The notes under the pieces were generated by a model. It was not told the origin of the DNA, searched no databases, and saw only the letters and a program-made list of their open reading frames with translations. 64,000 nucleotides of DNA, from positions 2,666,001 to 2,730,000 of the forward strand of contig NC_033567.1 of assembly GCF_001680005.1 (NCBI RefSeq). Reading direction: 5' to 3'. The stretch is from Plasmodium coatneyi. Taxonomy: Eukaryota; Apicomplexa; Aconoidasida; Haemosporida; Plasmodiidae. Position numbers and translations under genes: made by a program. Positions 1 to 9,897 of this stretch are shown in pieces (the first letter of the stretch is position 1; each line of letters starts with the position of its first letter).

Positions 1-707
1 TACCTCCTCTTGTTAACGACAAAGCTAATTTTAATGCCATGTTTTCCAATGACCCAATCATACACATGTGCACATTTTTCAAAGTTAAATAAATACGTTA
101 TAGTAACAATCAGGAAAGGAAAATCTTTTAACGTGATGGGATAAAATCTCGTGTCGTTGAGAGAACTCTCCAAAGCATAATAACGCAGCTCCATTATATC
201 TGTTTCGTTTAAGCAGCCTATACAGCCGTTTAGTTCATACGCGTCGTAATCATAAGACCCCATGTCTTTCACATCATTCAGCTTCATCCATTTGACAAAG
301 AAGGGGATCTTGAACCCGCTGTTATGTAGTGACTGTATCAGCGGGGGGACTTTATCGAATTTCTCATTTTTCAATTCATGCTTTAGTACATCAAAGCACC
401 ATGAGCAGATGGCGTCCTTATTTTCGATTAGGTCGTTTACTATTTTTGCTTGGCTATTTGGTACTTCAGCCTCGGTTTGTTCTTCACTCTGGGTTGGCAC
501 CATTCTTTCGCAGTTAAGTTCCGGGGTGTGACGACTTGGGCTTCTCTGCCTTGGGGGTGTTTCTACACCTTGGAGGGGGAAGCCTCTTGGTAGCACTTCT
601 GCGGGGGGGATAAAACCCGTTGATGGCGCTCCCACTTGGGGGAACAGAACCGTTGGTAGCGCTCCTTCGGCCACGGGGCAGCAATTGTATAACGTGTTGG
701 GGAACAT
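1..707 (-). CDS. AMMECR1-domain protein, 5' part (cut by window edge)
   Basis: The reverse strand reads open from an ATG at 707 to the left edge (about 235 codons), so the C-terminal part is missing. No in-frame ATG lies upstream before a stop near 836, which supports this start. Residues 1 to about 95 are a Pro-rich, probably disordered leader. The AMMECR1 fold then begins at ICSWCFDVL. The family hallmark LNGCIGC (LRGCIG in animals) follows, then FYPITLKDFPFLIVTI and YDWVIGKHGIKISFV, which match the conserved strands of AMMECR1. AMMECR1 proteins are widespread in eukaryotes and archaea; their biochemical role is not settled. It is transcribed divergently from the p24 gene, about 1.3 kb away. 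The family call is secure; function is not inferable. Confidence 0.85.
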   Translation of the reverse strand, partial: MFPNTLYNCCPVAEGALPTVLFPQVGAPSTGFIPPAEVLPRGFPLQGVETPPRQRSPSRHTPELNCERMVPTQSEEQTEAEVPNSQAKIVNDLIENKDAICSWCFDVLKHELKNEKFDKVPPLIQSLHNSGFKIPFFVKWMKLNDVKDMGSYDYDAYELNGCIGCLNETDIMELRYYALESSLNDTRFYPITLKDFPFLIVTITYLFNFEKCAHVYDWVIGKHGIKISFVVNKRR

Positions 708-2027
708 CCAGATGGGGCGATTGGTGGGTAATTCAACAAAATGAAAAATGGCTCTCTTATCTTTGATGCTCAATTTACAAATTAGTCCTGTTTTGTCGTT
801 AAGGGGAAAGGACGAATTGTTATTATTATCCTCCTACGGGGTTGCTTATCTCGTTTTTTGGGGAGACAATTTGAAGACATATGACCGTGTAGAAGTTGTT
901 GTTATTACAAAATGGATGTCACTGAGGTGGGGAAAAAAGGAAGGGGACTCGGGTTGTTTTTCCCCTTGTTGTGATTACCTAATTGTGGTGGTCGCCCTTT
1001 GGGGTTATCCCAAGAAAGGGGGCAAGGTATTATCGGGAGGCAGTTAACGTGATTGCAAGGAAGTTTACCGTCCAGCTGTTCGGTTTACATATTTTTGCAA
1101 CTCCTCAATTTGGATGTTACTCCATTTTGCGTTTTCATCATTCGTGGTGAAGTAAGGCACTCACACGTTTTTCCTTTCCGCTTTTTCATCACTTTTTTTT
1201 TTAATATTTTTCTGACTTTCTCATTTTTCGCGTTTTTTCCCCAACATATATGCACTTAGGAGGTCGAGTATATCCCATGCGGGGGTGGTACGTCATTCCG
1301 AATGGCGCAACGGGAAGTGCCACCAACTGGCGCGGGGGGGAATTACAAACGGCACGGATTGGCAAACGGGTCCTCTGCGGGGTTTTAACATGAACCACAT
1401 ATTTTTGGTGCGCATTTTTTTTGCATTTTTTCGTGCACATATTTTTGCGCTCAAGTTGGAGAAAAGACTTAAATGGAGGAAGCACGTATACATATGTATT
1501 CACCACCATGACGAGAAGTCTGTGGACCCCAAGGGATAGGATAGGATAGCATAGCATAGGAGGTACCCCCTGCCCATGGCATGTATGCTCAGGGGATATT
1601 TTGCACATGTATGAAAGCGCTCTTGTTCGGAGGGTGAAAATTGTTGGGGAGATTTCCCCACCTCTGTGTGGCTATTTCCTTTTTGCGAAAATTTTTTTTT
1701 TTAGTAAAAGGTGGAAGAGATCTCTCTCCAAAATAAATATCCCCCCCATTCTGTGTGCACATATATGCGCCCGTGTCGGTACATGTTAATGCAAATCCAG
1801 TAGGAATACCCCCTGGAAGCATCAAAGAGGAACATAAAACTGTTGTGTATGAATTGTGCAGGGGTCGCTTCGCAGCAGTTACCCCTTCGCAGCAGTTACC
1901 CCTTCGCAGCAGTTACCCCTTCGCAGCAGTTACCCCTTCGCAGCAGTTACCCCTTCGCAGCAGTTACCCCTTCGCAGCAGTTACCCCTTCGCAGCAGTTA
2001 CCCCTTCGCAGGAGTTACCATTTCGCC
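708..2027. other. Divergent intergenic region, AMMECR1 / p24
   Basis: About 1.3 kb between two divergent genes, so both promoters should lie here. It holds poly-T tracts, a short GGATA/GCATA repeat near 1533-1560 and, next to the p24 start, the 17-bp tandem array listed separately. Open frames here lack family features and most begin at GTG or TTG. Confidence 0.6.
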
Positions 2028-2034
2028 ATGGTGA
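1849..2034 (+). promoter_or_regulatory. Upstream ORF overlapping the p24 start codon
   Basis: An ATG at 1849 opens a 61-codon frame made mostly of the 17-bp repeat. It closes with TGA at 2032-2034, seven bases past the first base of the p24 ATG (2028), giving the overlap ATGGTGA. Such an arrangement can reduce downstream initiation or allow termination-reinitiation. Whether the transcript includes this ATG is unknown. Confidence 0.4.
1871..2023 (+). repeat. 17-bp tandem repeat, 9 copies
   Basis: Nine head-to-tail copies of CGCAGCAGTTACCCCTT; the first eight are exact and the ninth is altered (CGCAGGAGTTACCATTT). The period is not a multiple of three, so all three forward frames read the same 17-residue cycle (for example QQLPLRSSYPFAAVTPS) without a stop. 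The array ends five bases before the p24 ATG, in the presumed 5' leader. Confidence 0.95.
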
Positions 2035-2675
2035 GACGGCTGGCCCAGCTGGCGGCACTGCTTGTCGTGCTGACCCTGCAATGCCTCCACACAGAAGCGA
2101 TAGAGGTTTACCTCACCGTGCGGCCCAAAAAAGTGAAATGCTTAAAGGAGCGAATTAATAAGGACACACTTGTGGTGGCGAAATTCAAAACAGACAACAA
2201 AAATTCACCCATATCTATATTCATCTACGACGCAGACATATACGAAAAATCCTTCAACTTCCAAAAAAAGTTACCACTCTTTGAAACGATTAATGAGCAT
2301 GATATTAAGACGGCCTTCACAACATTCTACACAACTTCCTACTCCTTCTGTGCATATAACAGTACCAATAAAGTTATGGATGTGCTTTTTGAAATAAAGC
2401 ATGGCACAGAAGCAAGGGATTATGCGCAAATAGCCAAGACGGAACACCTGAATGAAGCCACCATATACTTAAAGCAAATAGTTGACCAGATGAGTAACTT
2501 CCACTTGAATTTGAAAAGAATTAAAGCATCGGAGGAGAATGAAAAGAAGTCCAGTGATAAGCTCAATGACACCCTCATGTGGTTTTCCCTCATGAATATT
2601 CTAATTATTATTGTTGCCGCGATTATTCAGGATTTCTACTTCAAGCGGTTCTTCACATCGAAGAAGATTATATGA
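2028..2675 (+). CDS. emp24/gp25L/p24 family cargo receptor (TMED-like)
   Basis: A 215-residue type I membrane protein of the p24 family, which cycles between ER and Golgi in COPI/COPII vesicles and helps sort cargo. Seen here: a signal peptide (MVRRLAQLAALLVVLTLQC), a GOLD-type lumenal domain with two Cys (KVKCLKE and YSFCAYN), a membrane-proximal coiled coil, one membrane span (WFSLMNILIIIVAAIIQDF) and a short tail. The tail carries an FF pair and ends in KKII, a dilysine COPI-retrieval signal. The length suits the family. The frame is open further upstream through the 17-bp repeat, but the first in-frame ATG is at 2028 and it directly precedes the signal peptide, so the longer reading is rejected. 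It converges on the E1 gene. Confidence 0.93.
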   Translation: MVRRLAQLAALLVVLTLQCLHTEAIEVYLTVRPKKVKCLKERINKDTLVVAKFKTDNKNSPISIFIYDADIYEKSFNFQKKLPLFETINEHDIKTAFTTFYTTSYSFCAYNSTNKVMDVLFEIKHGTEARDYAQIAKTEHLNEATIYLKQIVDQMSNFHLNLKRIKASEENEKKSSDKLNDTLMWFSLMNILIIIVAAIIQDFYFKRFFTSKKII

Positions 2676-3063
2676 CGTGCGTATCGGTTGAGCAGACACG
2701 ACGTTGCAGCGTAGGGAGGATTCCCCCTACGTCAGCTTCGAATTCGTTGGGCCCAGTTCTACACCTGCTTACACGGGGAAGAGACCCCCTTAACCGCAAA
2801 GTGGATAGCAAGTTGTCCCATTTTGCTCCCCATTTGCCGCTTCACTTTTCCACCCCGTTTTTACGAGGATGGCGCGATTGTCACCCCACCAAATTGCCCC
2901 TTTTTTTTATGTCATTAAAACGTTAAAAAAATAATTTTTGAAGAACCCCTCACAAGAGGGCAAACAAGTTATGTGCTTGACAAAAAAAAAAGGATGAAAA
3001 TAGGACATTGCAGGGGGATTTGTTTTACCCCCTGCAGTTGGTAGCCATTTCCGAAAAGCAACC
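2676..3063. other. Convergent intergenic region, p24 / E1
   Basis: About 390 bp holding the 3' ends of two convergent genes. I see only A/T runs and no further gene. Confidence 0.6.
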
Positions 3064-6000
3064 TCAGTGGTAGTGCACATTGACCTGCACGTCGGGCAGG
3101 CTAACTTCCCTCCCTGCACTGTCCGTAGCGAAGATATGCAACACGTATGTGCTCGTCTCTGCATATGAATTTGCATCTCCCTTGAATAGCTCACGCAGAA
3201 TAACGGAGAGGCTTTTCCGTCCCGAGTGTCTAAAAGAGGGCAACTGAAATTTCGTGTAAATGATTTTGTCCCTCACCCCAATTGTCTGAATAGATACACC
3301 GAACAGAACCTCCAGGGATGCCACCAGTTCGTCCAACGTGACGTCCTCCCTAGTTTCTTTACTCCTCATGTTTATAAATGCTTTTGCTTGGGTGCTCATT
3401 TGTTCCGTATTTTTTTTCACTTTTTTTAAAGTGTTCACTAGATCGGCTAGTGCCTTTTCCCCCTCCGCCTTGGAAAACTTTCCTCCATTTCTGCTCTGCT
3501 CCATCATTAGGTGCAAGTTCTTTTTTATGTCGCAAATGTGTACAGATGCTTCCTGAAGAGACGCTTCATCTTCGGATGCGGTAGCCACCGTGTGGAGATC
3601 ATTCAGGATGGAGTCTGCCAAGTTGGTTGCCTCGTTCGTACCACTCATCACGTTGTGGATCACCCCGGGAGGCGCTTTCTTCGTCACCTTTTGCAACGCC
3701 CTACTCACCTCGGCCAGCTTGCCCACCACGTAATGCTCCCCCTTTTGGTAGTCGAACGGACCAACGGGCAGTCCGCACTCCCCCACGGTGCACTCCCCGT
3801 TACCCTTCCTCTTTCCCCCTCTAGGATAAATATCAACATAGAGATAGTTCCAAACGGAAAACTGAAATCTCCTCATCAATTCTGACGCTGCCTTTTCATA
3901 AGACAAGGGGGGGCACACACTATTCAGCTCAGAATGGGTAAAAAAATTATCCTCCAAATTCACATAATGGTTGTTAACTTCGCTCGACAAGATTTCTAGC
4001 TTGTCGTAGGGCACGTTAAAAAAGGAGAATATCACTTTTCCGTTTTTTCTAATGTAGACCTTCCTTCCGTATGTGTAAATGGTTAGGTCTTTTAACTTTT
4101 CCTCGCGAAATTGAGTTAGATCCTCTGGGGTGGGTTCCTCGCGCCGTAAAGATTGGCTCCTTGGGTGGTTTTCCCCCATTTGGGCTTTCCTCCCACGCGA
4201 CTGCATCAAATGGGCCAACTTGTACAACTCGAGGGACGCCAACGCAGAAATCGCCGAAACGACCGTCACGATAGACGGCACAATGTTGTTGCAGACTTTA
4301 AAAAACTCCAGCATGGGAAGCTGAGCAAAGTTGTAGTTTTCGTTCCGTATGTTCGTCAGGCTGAACACGAAGTTTATGTCGTCCTTGTCGTCCTGCAGGT
4401 TACAAATCAGGGGGGTGAGCAGAGCTACTTCCTTACCGCCGCGGGTAGTTGCATTGGCCGTCACACCTGCTTCTTTTCCCACCTCGTCCTTCTGGCGCTG
4501 AACCCACCGTAGAGCCAAAATAAACACAGGGTTGTTGAACAGGTCTAAGAGTTCCCTCTCGATGGAAGCGTAGAACTCCCGGTCGGTATTCTTCCGGATG
4601 ACAGAGAGGAAGTAGAGCAGCCGCTTCACATCCACGCGCAAATCATTCTTCGACACAATTTCTCCTATGGCGTCCTCAAAGGAGGGCAATTTGGAGGTCC
4701 CCACTTGCTCATCCTTAAAAAAGAAGACACCCCCATACTGACTGTTCTGGCTAGCCAAAATGTCTATCAAATTTTTGAAAACTTTTTTAAAAATTTTCAA
4801 CGCACATTGGTAGAAGAGTAAGTGATTTTTATTTCCCTGCTGGAAGGAAACCGGCTTTGGCAACTTCTGCACTTCTTCAAAATACTTGTGCAATTCTGCT
4901 TCGTTGTTTTTCAGCAAGTGGATAATATTTCTCACAAAGGTGTTTTCCCAGAGGAGTTCCACATTTTTGTGAACGTCGGAATTGAAATACATTTTTGTTA
5001 ATTTAAAAAAGTGGAGCAAATTGCTCACATTATCGTAGGTGCATAACTGTCCAATAAAAGAAACAGGGTCATTTAAAAATTTATTCATTTTTATCACATT
5101 GTCTGTAAAATAATGGTTATAAACGCTTCTTGCAAACTGGATTACATGCTTGGGGTGTTTGGGGAAGGATGTAATGGTGCATGAGTTATTCGCCTCCTGG
5201 TCGGCTTCCCCATTGGTCGAGTTACTTGTGTAAGTCTCACTTGCGAAGGGGATAACTATTTGGCTACTTCCCTTCAGACCCTCTATGCCCGCTTCGACCA
5301 TTGGAATGGAATTCATCACGCAGAATGTGTCACACACTGCTCTGCTTTGGAAATTGTCCAAACAGAGGATGCACACAATGGGGGTGGTGCTTCTCCTCAT
5401 AGGCGATCTTTTTTTTATTTTCTCCTTCCAGTTAGGTCCCTCCAAGGATGTACCACCGTTTATGTGTGTCTCCTTTTGGTCATTACCCCTCGAGTGAGAA
5501 AACAACCAATTCAGAAGCAAGCCCCGGTTCCCCAATATAGATTCATCCACCTTCATTTTCACAAAGCCACAGTTCACATCCGGATTTAACTTCTTAATAT
5601 TCTCTGCAGCCACTTGGCACTTCAACTTTCCCACGTCTTTCGAACCGAACAGGAACTGCCTAGACAAGTTGGATTCCTCAATCAGATCATAATCGACCAC
5701 TTGGATCCGCCCCCCAGGGGATATGCCACTACGCGAGGAAACCCCCATCAACGCCAGCAGCTTCAAAAACTCACACCCCAAGGCGCCTGACCCGACCAGC
5801 AAAACATTCAATTCATTCAGATATTTCTGAAATTGGGGCCCAAAAAAATTCAGCTGGTGCATGTGCCTTCCGTGATACTTGTGAGTAATTTTCGCATAGC
5901 GAAATAAATCCCTCTTGTCGAAAAAAAAGGTCTGGTGAATGGGTTTGAACTTTTGCGATACACCTTTTAAAATTTCTTGCGTCACCAAAGAACCAAAAAA

Positions 6001-7815
6001 TGCAGAAAATGGCGACAGTTCAATATGTGCAGCTGAACAAAATTCATTTACTACCTGAATGTTCATATTTTTTTTTTTTTTTTTACACCAGTTTTGAAAC
6101 GCTTGAATGTCCTCTGGGGTGAATATTTTCTCCCCCTTCTTATGTTTTATCATTTCTTCGTAACAAAGGAAGCACAACTCTTCGTCGCTCACTTGGTCTC
6201 CTTCATCAGGACGGTTAAACAACGTCATCAGGAGGGACCACGGAGAATAGCTTTTTCCCCTGTCCAGTTTTCGCCGCACACCGTTTAAGTATTCCTCCAA
6301 ACTTTGATAATTTAACCTGACCTGTTCAGGCACTTTTTTGATACTCATATTGCGGGGGGCATTTTTCAAAAGGATTTCTTGCACACACTGATTGGAGCTT
6401 TTTCCTTGGAGCATCTTCCTCAATTTTTCAAACAGACGGATACCGAGATGGTGGCTCATTCTTTCTACATACTGCACAACTCTGCGGGGGATGAGATACC
6501 CCACAAACGTGTCCAGTGCATTTTTTTTTTTCAAAATGGAGACGCGGATTTTGTTACTTCCCTTACACACGTCTGTAATTTCGCAGGGGATATTCACCAC
6601 CTGCTGATTTGAATCTTGCACACGTAGAATCAGGACATCCTTTTCGCTCAAGTGAACTTCCCCATAGTTGGGCAAAAGATGCAGCACGACGTGATCATCG
6701 CCTGCTAGTTCCACTTTGCTTATGTCGTACGACTCCCCATTGTTGTTCGAAGTGGAGTAAGTAAATTGTCCAAAGTCGACAAAAATGCGCCCAAACAGAC
6801 CCACAGTATTTACACAAATGAACTTTTTTTTCTCTCCTTTCACACTGCCCCCTCTGCACAGATTATTCAGTTTTATATTAAACTGGTCACGTTGATTTGC
6901 GGATACAACTACGTCGTAGTGTTGCATAGCATTTTCAACACTTGTCACCACTTCAATTTTGCAGTTGTCATTCAACTTACGCATGTTCTGCACACAAGCT
7001 ATGCTTTTTTTTTCCTTGTCTATAAATTTCTTCTCGCAAAAGAAGAGGTTATCTACGTCGTCGACGCTCAAAATGTCATTGTCATATATTCCTATTTCCT
7101 TCACTCCGCAGAGAATTAAATTTTTGCATATTTCGCTACTTACCCCGTTTAGGCCGATGACTAATATCTTACTCTTTCGAATTTTTTTCTCTTCTTCATA
7201 TCCGTGCGTGTATATTTGTCTGCTATATTTTTTTTCCTTCTGCAGGAGGTCCACACCATTCGGTGATAGAGTTTCCTCATTCGGATGGTCTGAATCACAG
7301 TTAAGTACTTGTTGCTTGGTCGTTTGTCCCTTTGCCCGTCTTGTGGAATTATTCATATGGCTAGCAGTGTCACACAGGCTTGGTTTTTTCCTATGTAGAC
7401 CCTTTGTGTGTTCGCTTAACTGTGGCCACTTCTTTGGGGCGTCCCCCTGTAGCACATCCGTTAGACCACCTTCGAAACTCCCCCCCTTGGCATTTTTAAA
7501 ACCGCTCGCTACATTTTCAAGTGAGCATTTCTTGGAAGTGGAACAATTTTTCGATTTGTTATCCTCCCTTTTTACTTGTATACTACAGAGTTTGCTCAAA
7601 TTTTGTATACTACCTTTCCATTTTTTCCTCCTTACAGCAAAGTGTCTCCTTTGTATATTCTGCTTGTTGTTGAAAACGTCACAAACGGGGAGAGACAACC
7701 TACCGCTATCAACCTTAACCGTGTTGTAATTTGATATGCGACAATTGGACGGGCTTGCTGTGTGTAATATCACCCAAAGGATAAGAAGGCAAAATTGTTT
7801 CGAAACAAAATTCAT
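3064..7815 (-). CDS. Ubiquitin-activating enzyme E1, apicoplast-targeted type
   Basis: A single-exon gene of 1583 residues. The N-terminus is a bipartite leader: a hydrophobic signal peptide (FCLLILWVILHTASPS) followed by about 150 basic, Asn/Lys/Ser-rich residues. The E1 body starts near residue 197 with YSRQIYTHGYEEEKKIRK (inactive adenylation half). The active adenylation domain has VLLVGSGALGCEFLK near 675, VVDYDLIEESNLSRQFLF and KLKCQVAAENIKKLNPDV. The catalytic cysteine aligns with Cys879 in SCTITSFP. A C-terminal ubiquitin-fold domain closes the protein. Cytosolic E1s are about 1000-1100 residues, so leader and insertions explain the length. Apicomplexans use an organellar ubiquitin-like relay with the symbiont-derived ERAD-like machinery (SELMA) for protein import; assignment to it is inferred from the leader. 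The start is the ATG at 7815; the frame extends three codons to a GTG. Confidence 0.92.
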   Translation of the reverse strand: MNFVSKQFCLLILWVILHTASPSNCRISNYNTVKVDSGRLSLPVCDVFNNKQNIQRRHFAVRRKKWKGSIQNLSKLCSIQVKREDNKSKNCSTSKKCSLENVASGFKNAKGGSFEGGLTDVLQGDAPKKWPQLSEHTKGLHRKKPSLCDTASHMNNSTRRAKGQTTKQQVLNCDSDHPNEETLSPNGVDLLQKEKKYSRQIYTHGYEEEKKIRKSKILVIGLNGVSSEICKNLILCGVKEIGIYDNDILSVDDVDNLFFCEKKFIDKEKKSIACVQNMRKLNDNCKIEVVTSVENAMQHYDVVVSANQRDQFNIKLNNLCRGGSVKGEKKKFICVNTVGLFGRIFVDFGQFTYSTSNNNGESYDISKVELAGDDHVVLHLLPNYGEVHLSEKDVLILRVQDSNQQVVNIPCEITDVCKGSNKIRVSILKKKNALDTFVGYLIPRRVVQYVERMSHHLGIRLFEKLRKMLQGKSSNQCVQEILLKNAPRNMSIKKVPEQVRLNYQSLEEYLNGVRRKLDRGKSYSPWSLLMTLFNRPDEGDQVSDEELCFLCYEEMIKHKKGEKIFTPEDIQAFQNWCKKKKKNMNIQVVNEFCSAAHIELSPFSAFFGSLVTQEILKGVSQKFKPIHQTFFFDKRDLFRYAKITHKYHGRHMHQLNFFGPQFQKYLNELNVLLVGSGALGCEFLKLLALMGVSSRSGISPGGRIQVVDYDLIEESNLSRQFLFGSKDVGKLKCQVAAENIKKLNPDVNCGFVKMKVDESILGNRGLLLNWLFSHSRGNDQKETHINGGTSLEGPNWKEKIKKRSPMRRSTTPIVCILCLDNFQSRAVCDTFCVMNSIPMVEAGIEGLKGSSQIVIPFASETYTSNSTNGEADQEANNSCTITSFPKHPKHVIQFARSVYNHYFTDNVIKMNKFLNDPVSFIGQLCTYDNVSNLLHFFKLTKMYFNSDVHKNVELLWENTFVRNIIHLLKNNEAELHKYFEEVQKLPKPVSFQQGNKNHLLFYQCALKIFKKVFKNLIDILASQNSQYGGVFFFKDEQVGTSKLPSFEDAIGEIVSKNDLRVDVKRLLYFLSVIRKNTDREFYASIERELLDLFNNPVFILALRWVQRQKDEVGKEAGVTANATTRGGKEVALLTPLICNLQDDKDDINFVFSLTNIRNENYNFAQLPMLEFFKVCNNIVPSIVTVVSAISALASLELYKLAHLMQSRGRKAQMGENHPRSQSLRREEPTPEDLTQFREEKLKDLTIYTYGRKVYIRKNGKVIFSFFNVPYDKLEILSSEVNNHYVNLEDNFFTHSELNSVCPPLSYEKAASELMRRFQFSVWNYLYVDIYPRGGKRKGNGECTVGECGLPVGPFDYQKGEHYVVGKLAEVSRALQKVTKKAPPGVIHNVMSGTNEATNLADSILNDLHTVATASEDEASLQEASVHICDIKKNLHLMMEQSRNGGKFSKAEGEKALADLVNTLKKVKKNTEQMSTQAKAFINMRSKETREDVTLDELVASLEVLFGVSIQTIGVRDKIIYTKFQLPSFRHSGRKSLSVILRELFKGDANSYAETSTYVLHIFATDSAGREVSLPDVQVNVHYH

Positions 7816-9897
7816 AGTTTTCACACCTCATGTAGGTTATTAAAAATAAGTGGGTGAGCGAAATAAGCTCCTTGTCTTATTCTGGTGGGGGGCGTAAAAG
7901 GAAGAAAAAGAAATTATATATTGTGTCCCCGTCCATTTTTACGTCCGCTATTTGTAAGGAGTTCAACCTGGGTGAGTTATTCGTCTCCCCAATGGGTTTC
8001 TCTATTTTTTCTCTATCTCATGTGAGCGCTTCCGCTGGCACTTCTCTACACGGCAGCGCAGCTCGTATTTTTTATCCAATCAATTAGCTCGATCCCCGCT
8101 GATTCTTCCTTCCACACTTTCGACTTATGGAAGAGTTGTTCTTACGAAGGTGCCACAATCAATATGCAGCAACATCGCGGGGAGAACATTATGCGAACAG
8201 AACGTCTTTTCATCTTCACAACTCCGTTGCGAATGGCATAAGTGCGTTCCCTTCCGTTTTATCATTTATCTTCTTTTTTTTTTTTTCTTTTTGCGTGCCT
8301 GCTGGGATTAGCCCGTCTTTGGGTGTCTCCTGCTTGCGCATCTGTTCCGGCAGGTCAATCCCCTTTAATCTGCGTTGTTATCTTTCTCCGCTTTTTTGAA
8401 TTATCCCCTCAAACTGTTCATCTCTTTCGCCGCGGGATGCCCTTAATCTTTCTCCTTCCCCTGTTGAAAAGCCGCACGATGAATGTGCGCTCTGACACGA
8501 ATTCGGCGTGCGATTCGGTCAGTTACTCGTGCAAACATCCCCAATGGAGTTCACTCATCTGATAATATCTTCGCCCTCAGCTTTGGCGGGTTTCCTTCTT
8601 AAAGCGCATATCCTCATCTATCTGGGTTAATCATTTGCGCTCTCTTTTTAACTAGGTGAAATAAGTCCACAATTTAACTTCTTACAAAAAGGCGGCGAAT
8701 TTTTTTTTTTTTTTTTATTGGCTTGTTCAGGCAAAAGTGTATTTTTTTTTTTTTTTTTTTCGCTACCTGTTCAGGTGAATGTGTTAATTATTTTTTTTTT
8801 TTAGCTGCCTGTTCAGGTGAATATTTTTTTCTGCAGTATGCACATGGGCTCTCCTATATATATTTATTTTTTTTTTTGGAACCCAACTCTGCATGCACAT
8901 ACACTGAATGGAGAAAACGCACCAAAATGGCGGCATGGAGAAAGAAGTCTCATTGTTTAATCTGTCTGCGCTTTTTTTCCCCCTCCCCACAGATGAATTT
9001 TTCAGAAGCGTTGCTTTTTTCGCGGTTTACAACATGGCGAATCAGCAGCTACACGTTCCGCAAAACAAGTCCGGTTGGTGTGTGTCTTCGCCTCGCGCGA
9101 TCATTTGTACAACCGTTGTTTGCGTCTGTTCGCACAACTTTTCGCGACAAATTTTTGCAACCAACATTTGCAACGAGCATTTTTAACCAACATTTTTGCC
9201 CCTTTAAAAACATGCGACCTCTCAACATCGCCATGTACACACAAGGGAAATGAGATGGGAACCACGTGCACAAATTTTTGAAAAAGAAAAGCAAAAAGAG
9301 GACTCAGCTGAACACTTGCTTGCCCCTGCACATCCTGTTTCATCGCTTTGGGGAAAAACTTCGATCAGGACTTGCTCTCACTATGCGCGTCTTTTTTGTC
9401 GTGCTGCGCGGAATGTTCTCTTTTTTTTTCCGCTTCGTGGTTGTCTTTTTCACCGTTTCGCTTTCTTTTCATTGCTTATTTTTTTTTTTCCCCCTTCGAT
9501 AGAACCTGCCTTACCAAAACGTTTTTGAATTTCCCCCCCTTTTAAAGTAAACCATGTATGTGCTTCCCTTAGCGAACTGGTACTTGCACGACCCCACTTC
9601 CTTGTGCCTGTACCCATACCTCTACGCACTTCTGTGTCACTACATATGCATTTGCTACTTATACGTATCTCTGTCTCCTCTGGTTCGCTTTTACATAATA
9701 TGCAAGCAAATTTTTATCATCCTCTGTTTTGCTCTGCTCTTTATAATGGAGTTTAACTGTGAGGTGATTTACTTCCTCTTTCTGTGAGTGGGGCGGCACT
9801 CCAAATAGGTGTCCCTTTCCGTAAGCTTCATGCGATCGTTCGACTGAGGTGTTGTTGGGGTTATAACCCATATAGTATCTTCGATGAAAAGAGGCAG
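7816..9897. other. Divergent intergenic region, E1 / DA1-like peptidase
   Basis: About 2.1 kb serving as promoter space for both genes. It contains several poly-T tracts (8700-8760, 8790-8802, 8868-8878) and three copies of a GTTCAGGTGAA-type motif near 8721, 8764 and 8805. Short open frames lack family features and are not called. Confidence 0.6.

Noticed and set aside
1871..2023. CRISPR-like array
   Set aside because: The 17-bp units are contiguous with no spacers, in a eukaryotic nuclear genome.
1755..2027. N-terminal extension of the p24 protein through the 17-bp repeat
   Set aside because: No ATG exists in that frame upstream of 2028, and the signal peptide begins at 2028.
6959..7729. 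256-codon + strand open frame
   Set aside because: It lies wholly antisense to the conserved E1 gene, and its Phe/Ser/Leu-rich product has no family features.
8784..9343. Several overlapping 60-180 codon frames on both strands
   Set aside because: They contain poly-Phe or poly-Lys from homopolymers, start mostly at non-ATG codons, and have no recognisable features.
9784..9897. 38-residue extension of the DA1-like protein
   Set aside because: It starts at GTG with no ATG; the Cys-rich finger begins right after the ATG at 9898.
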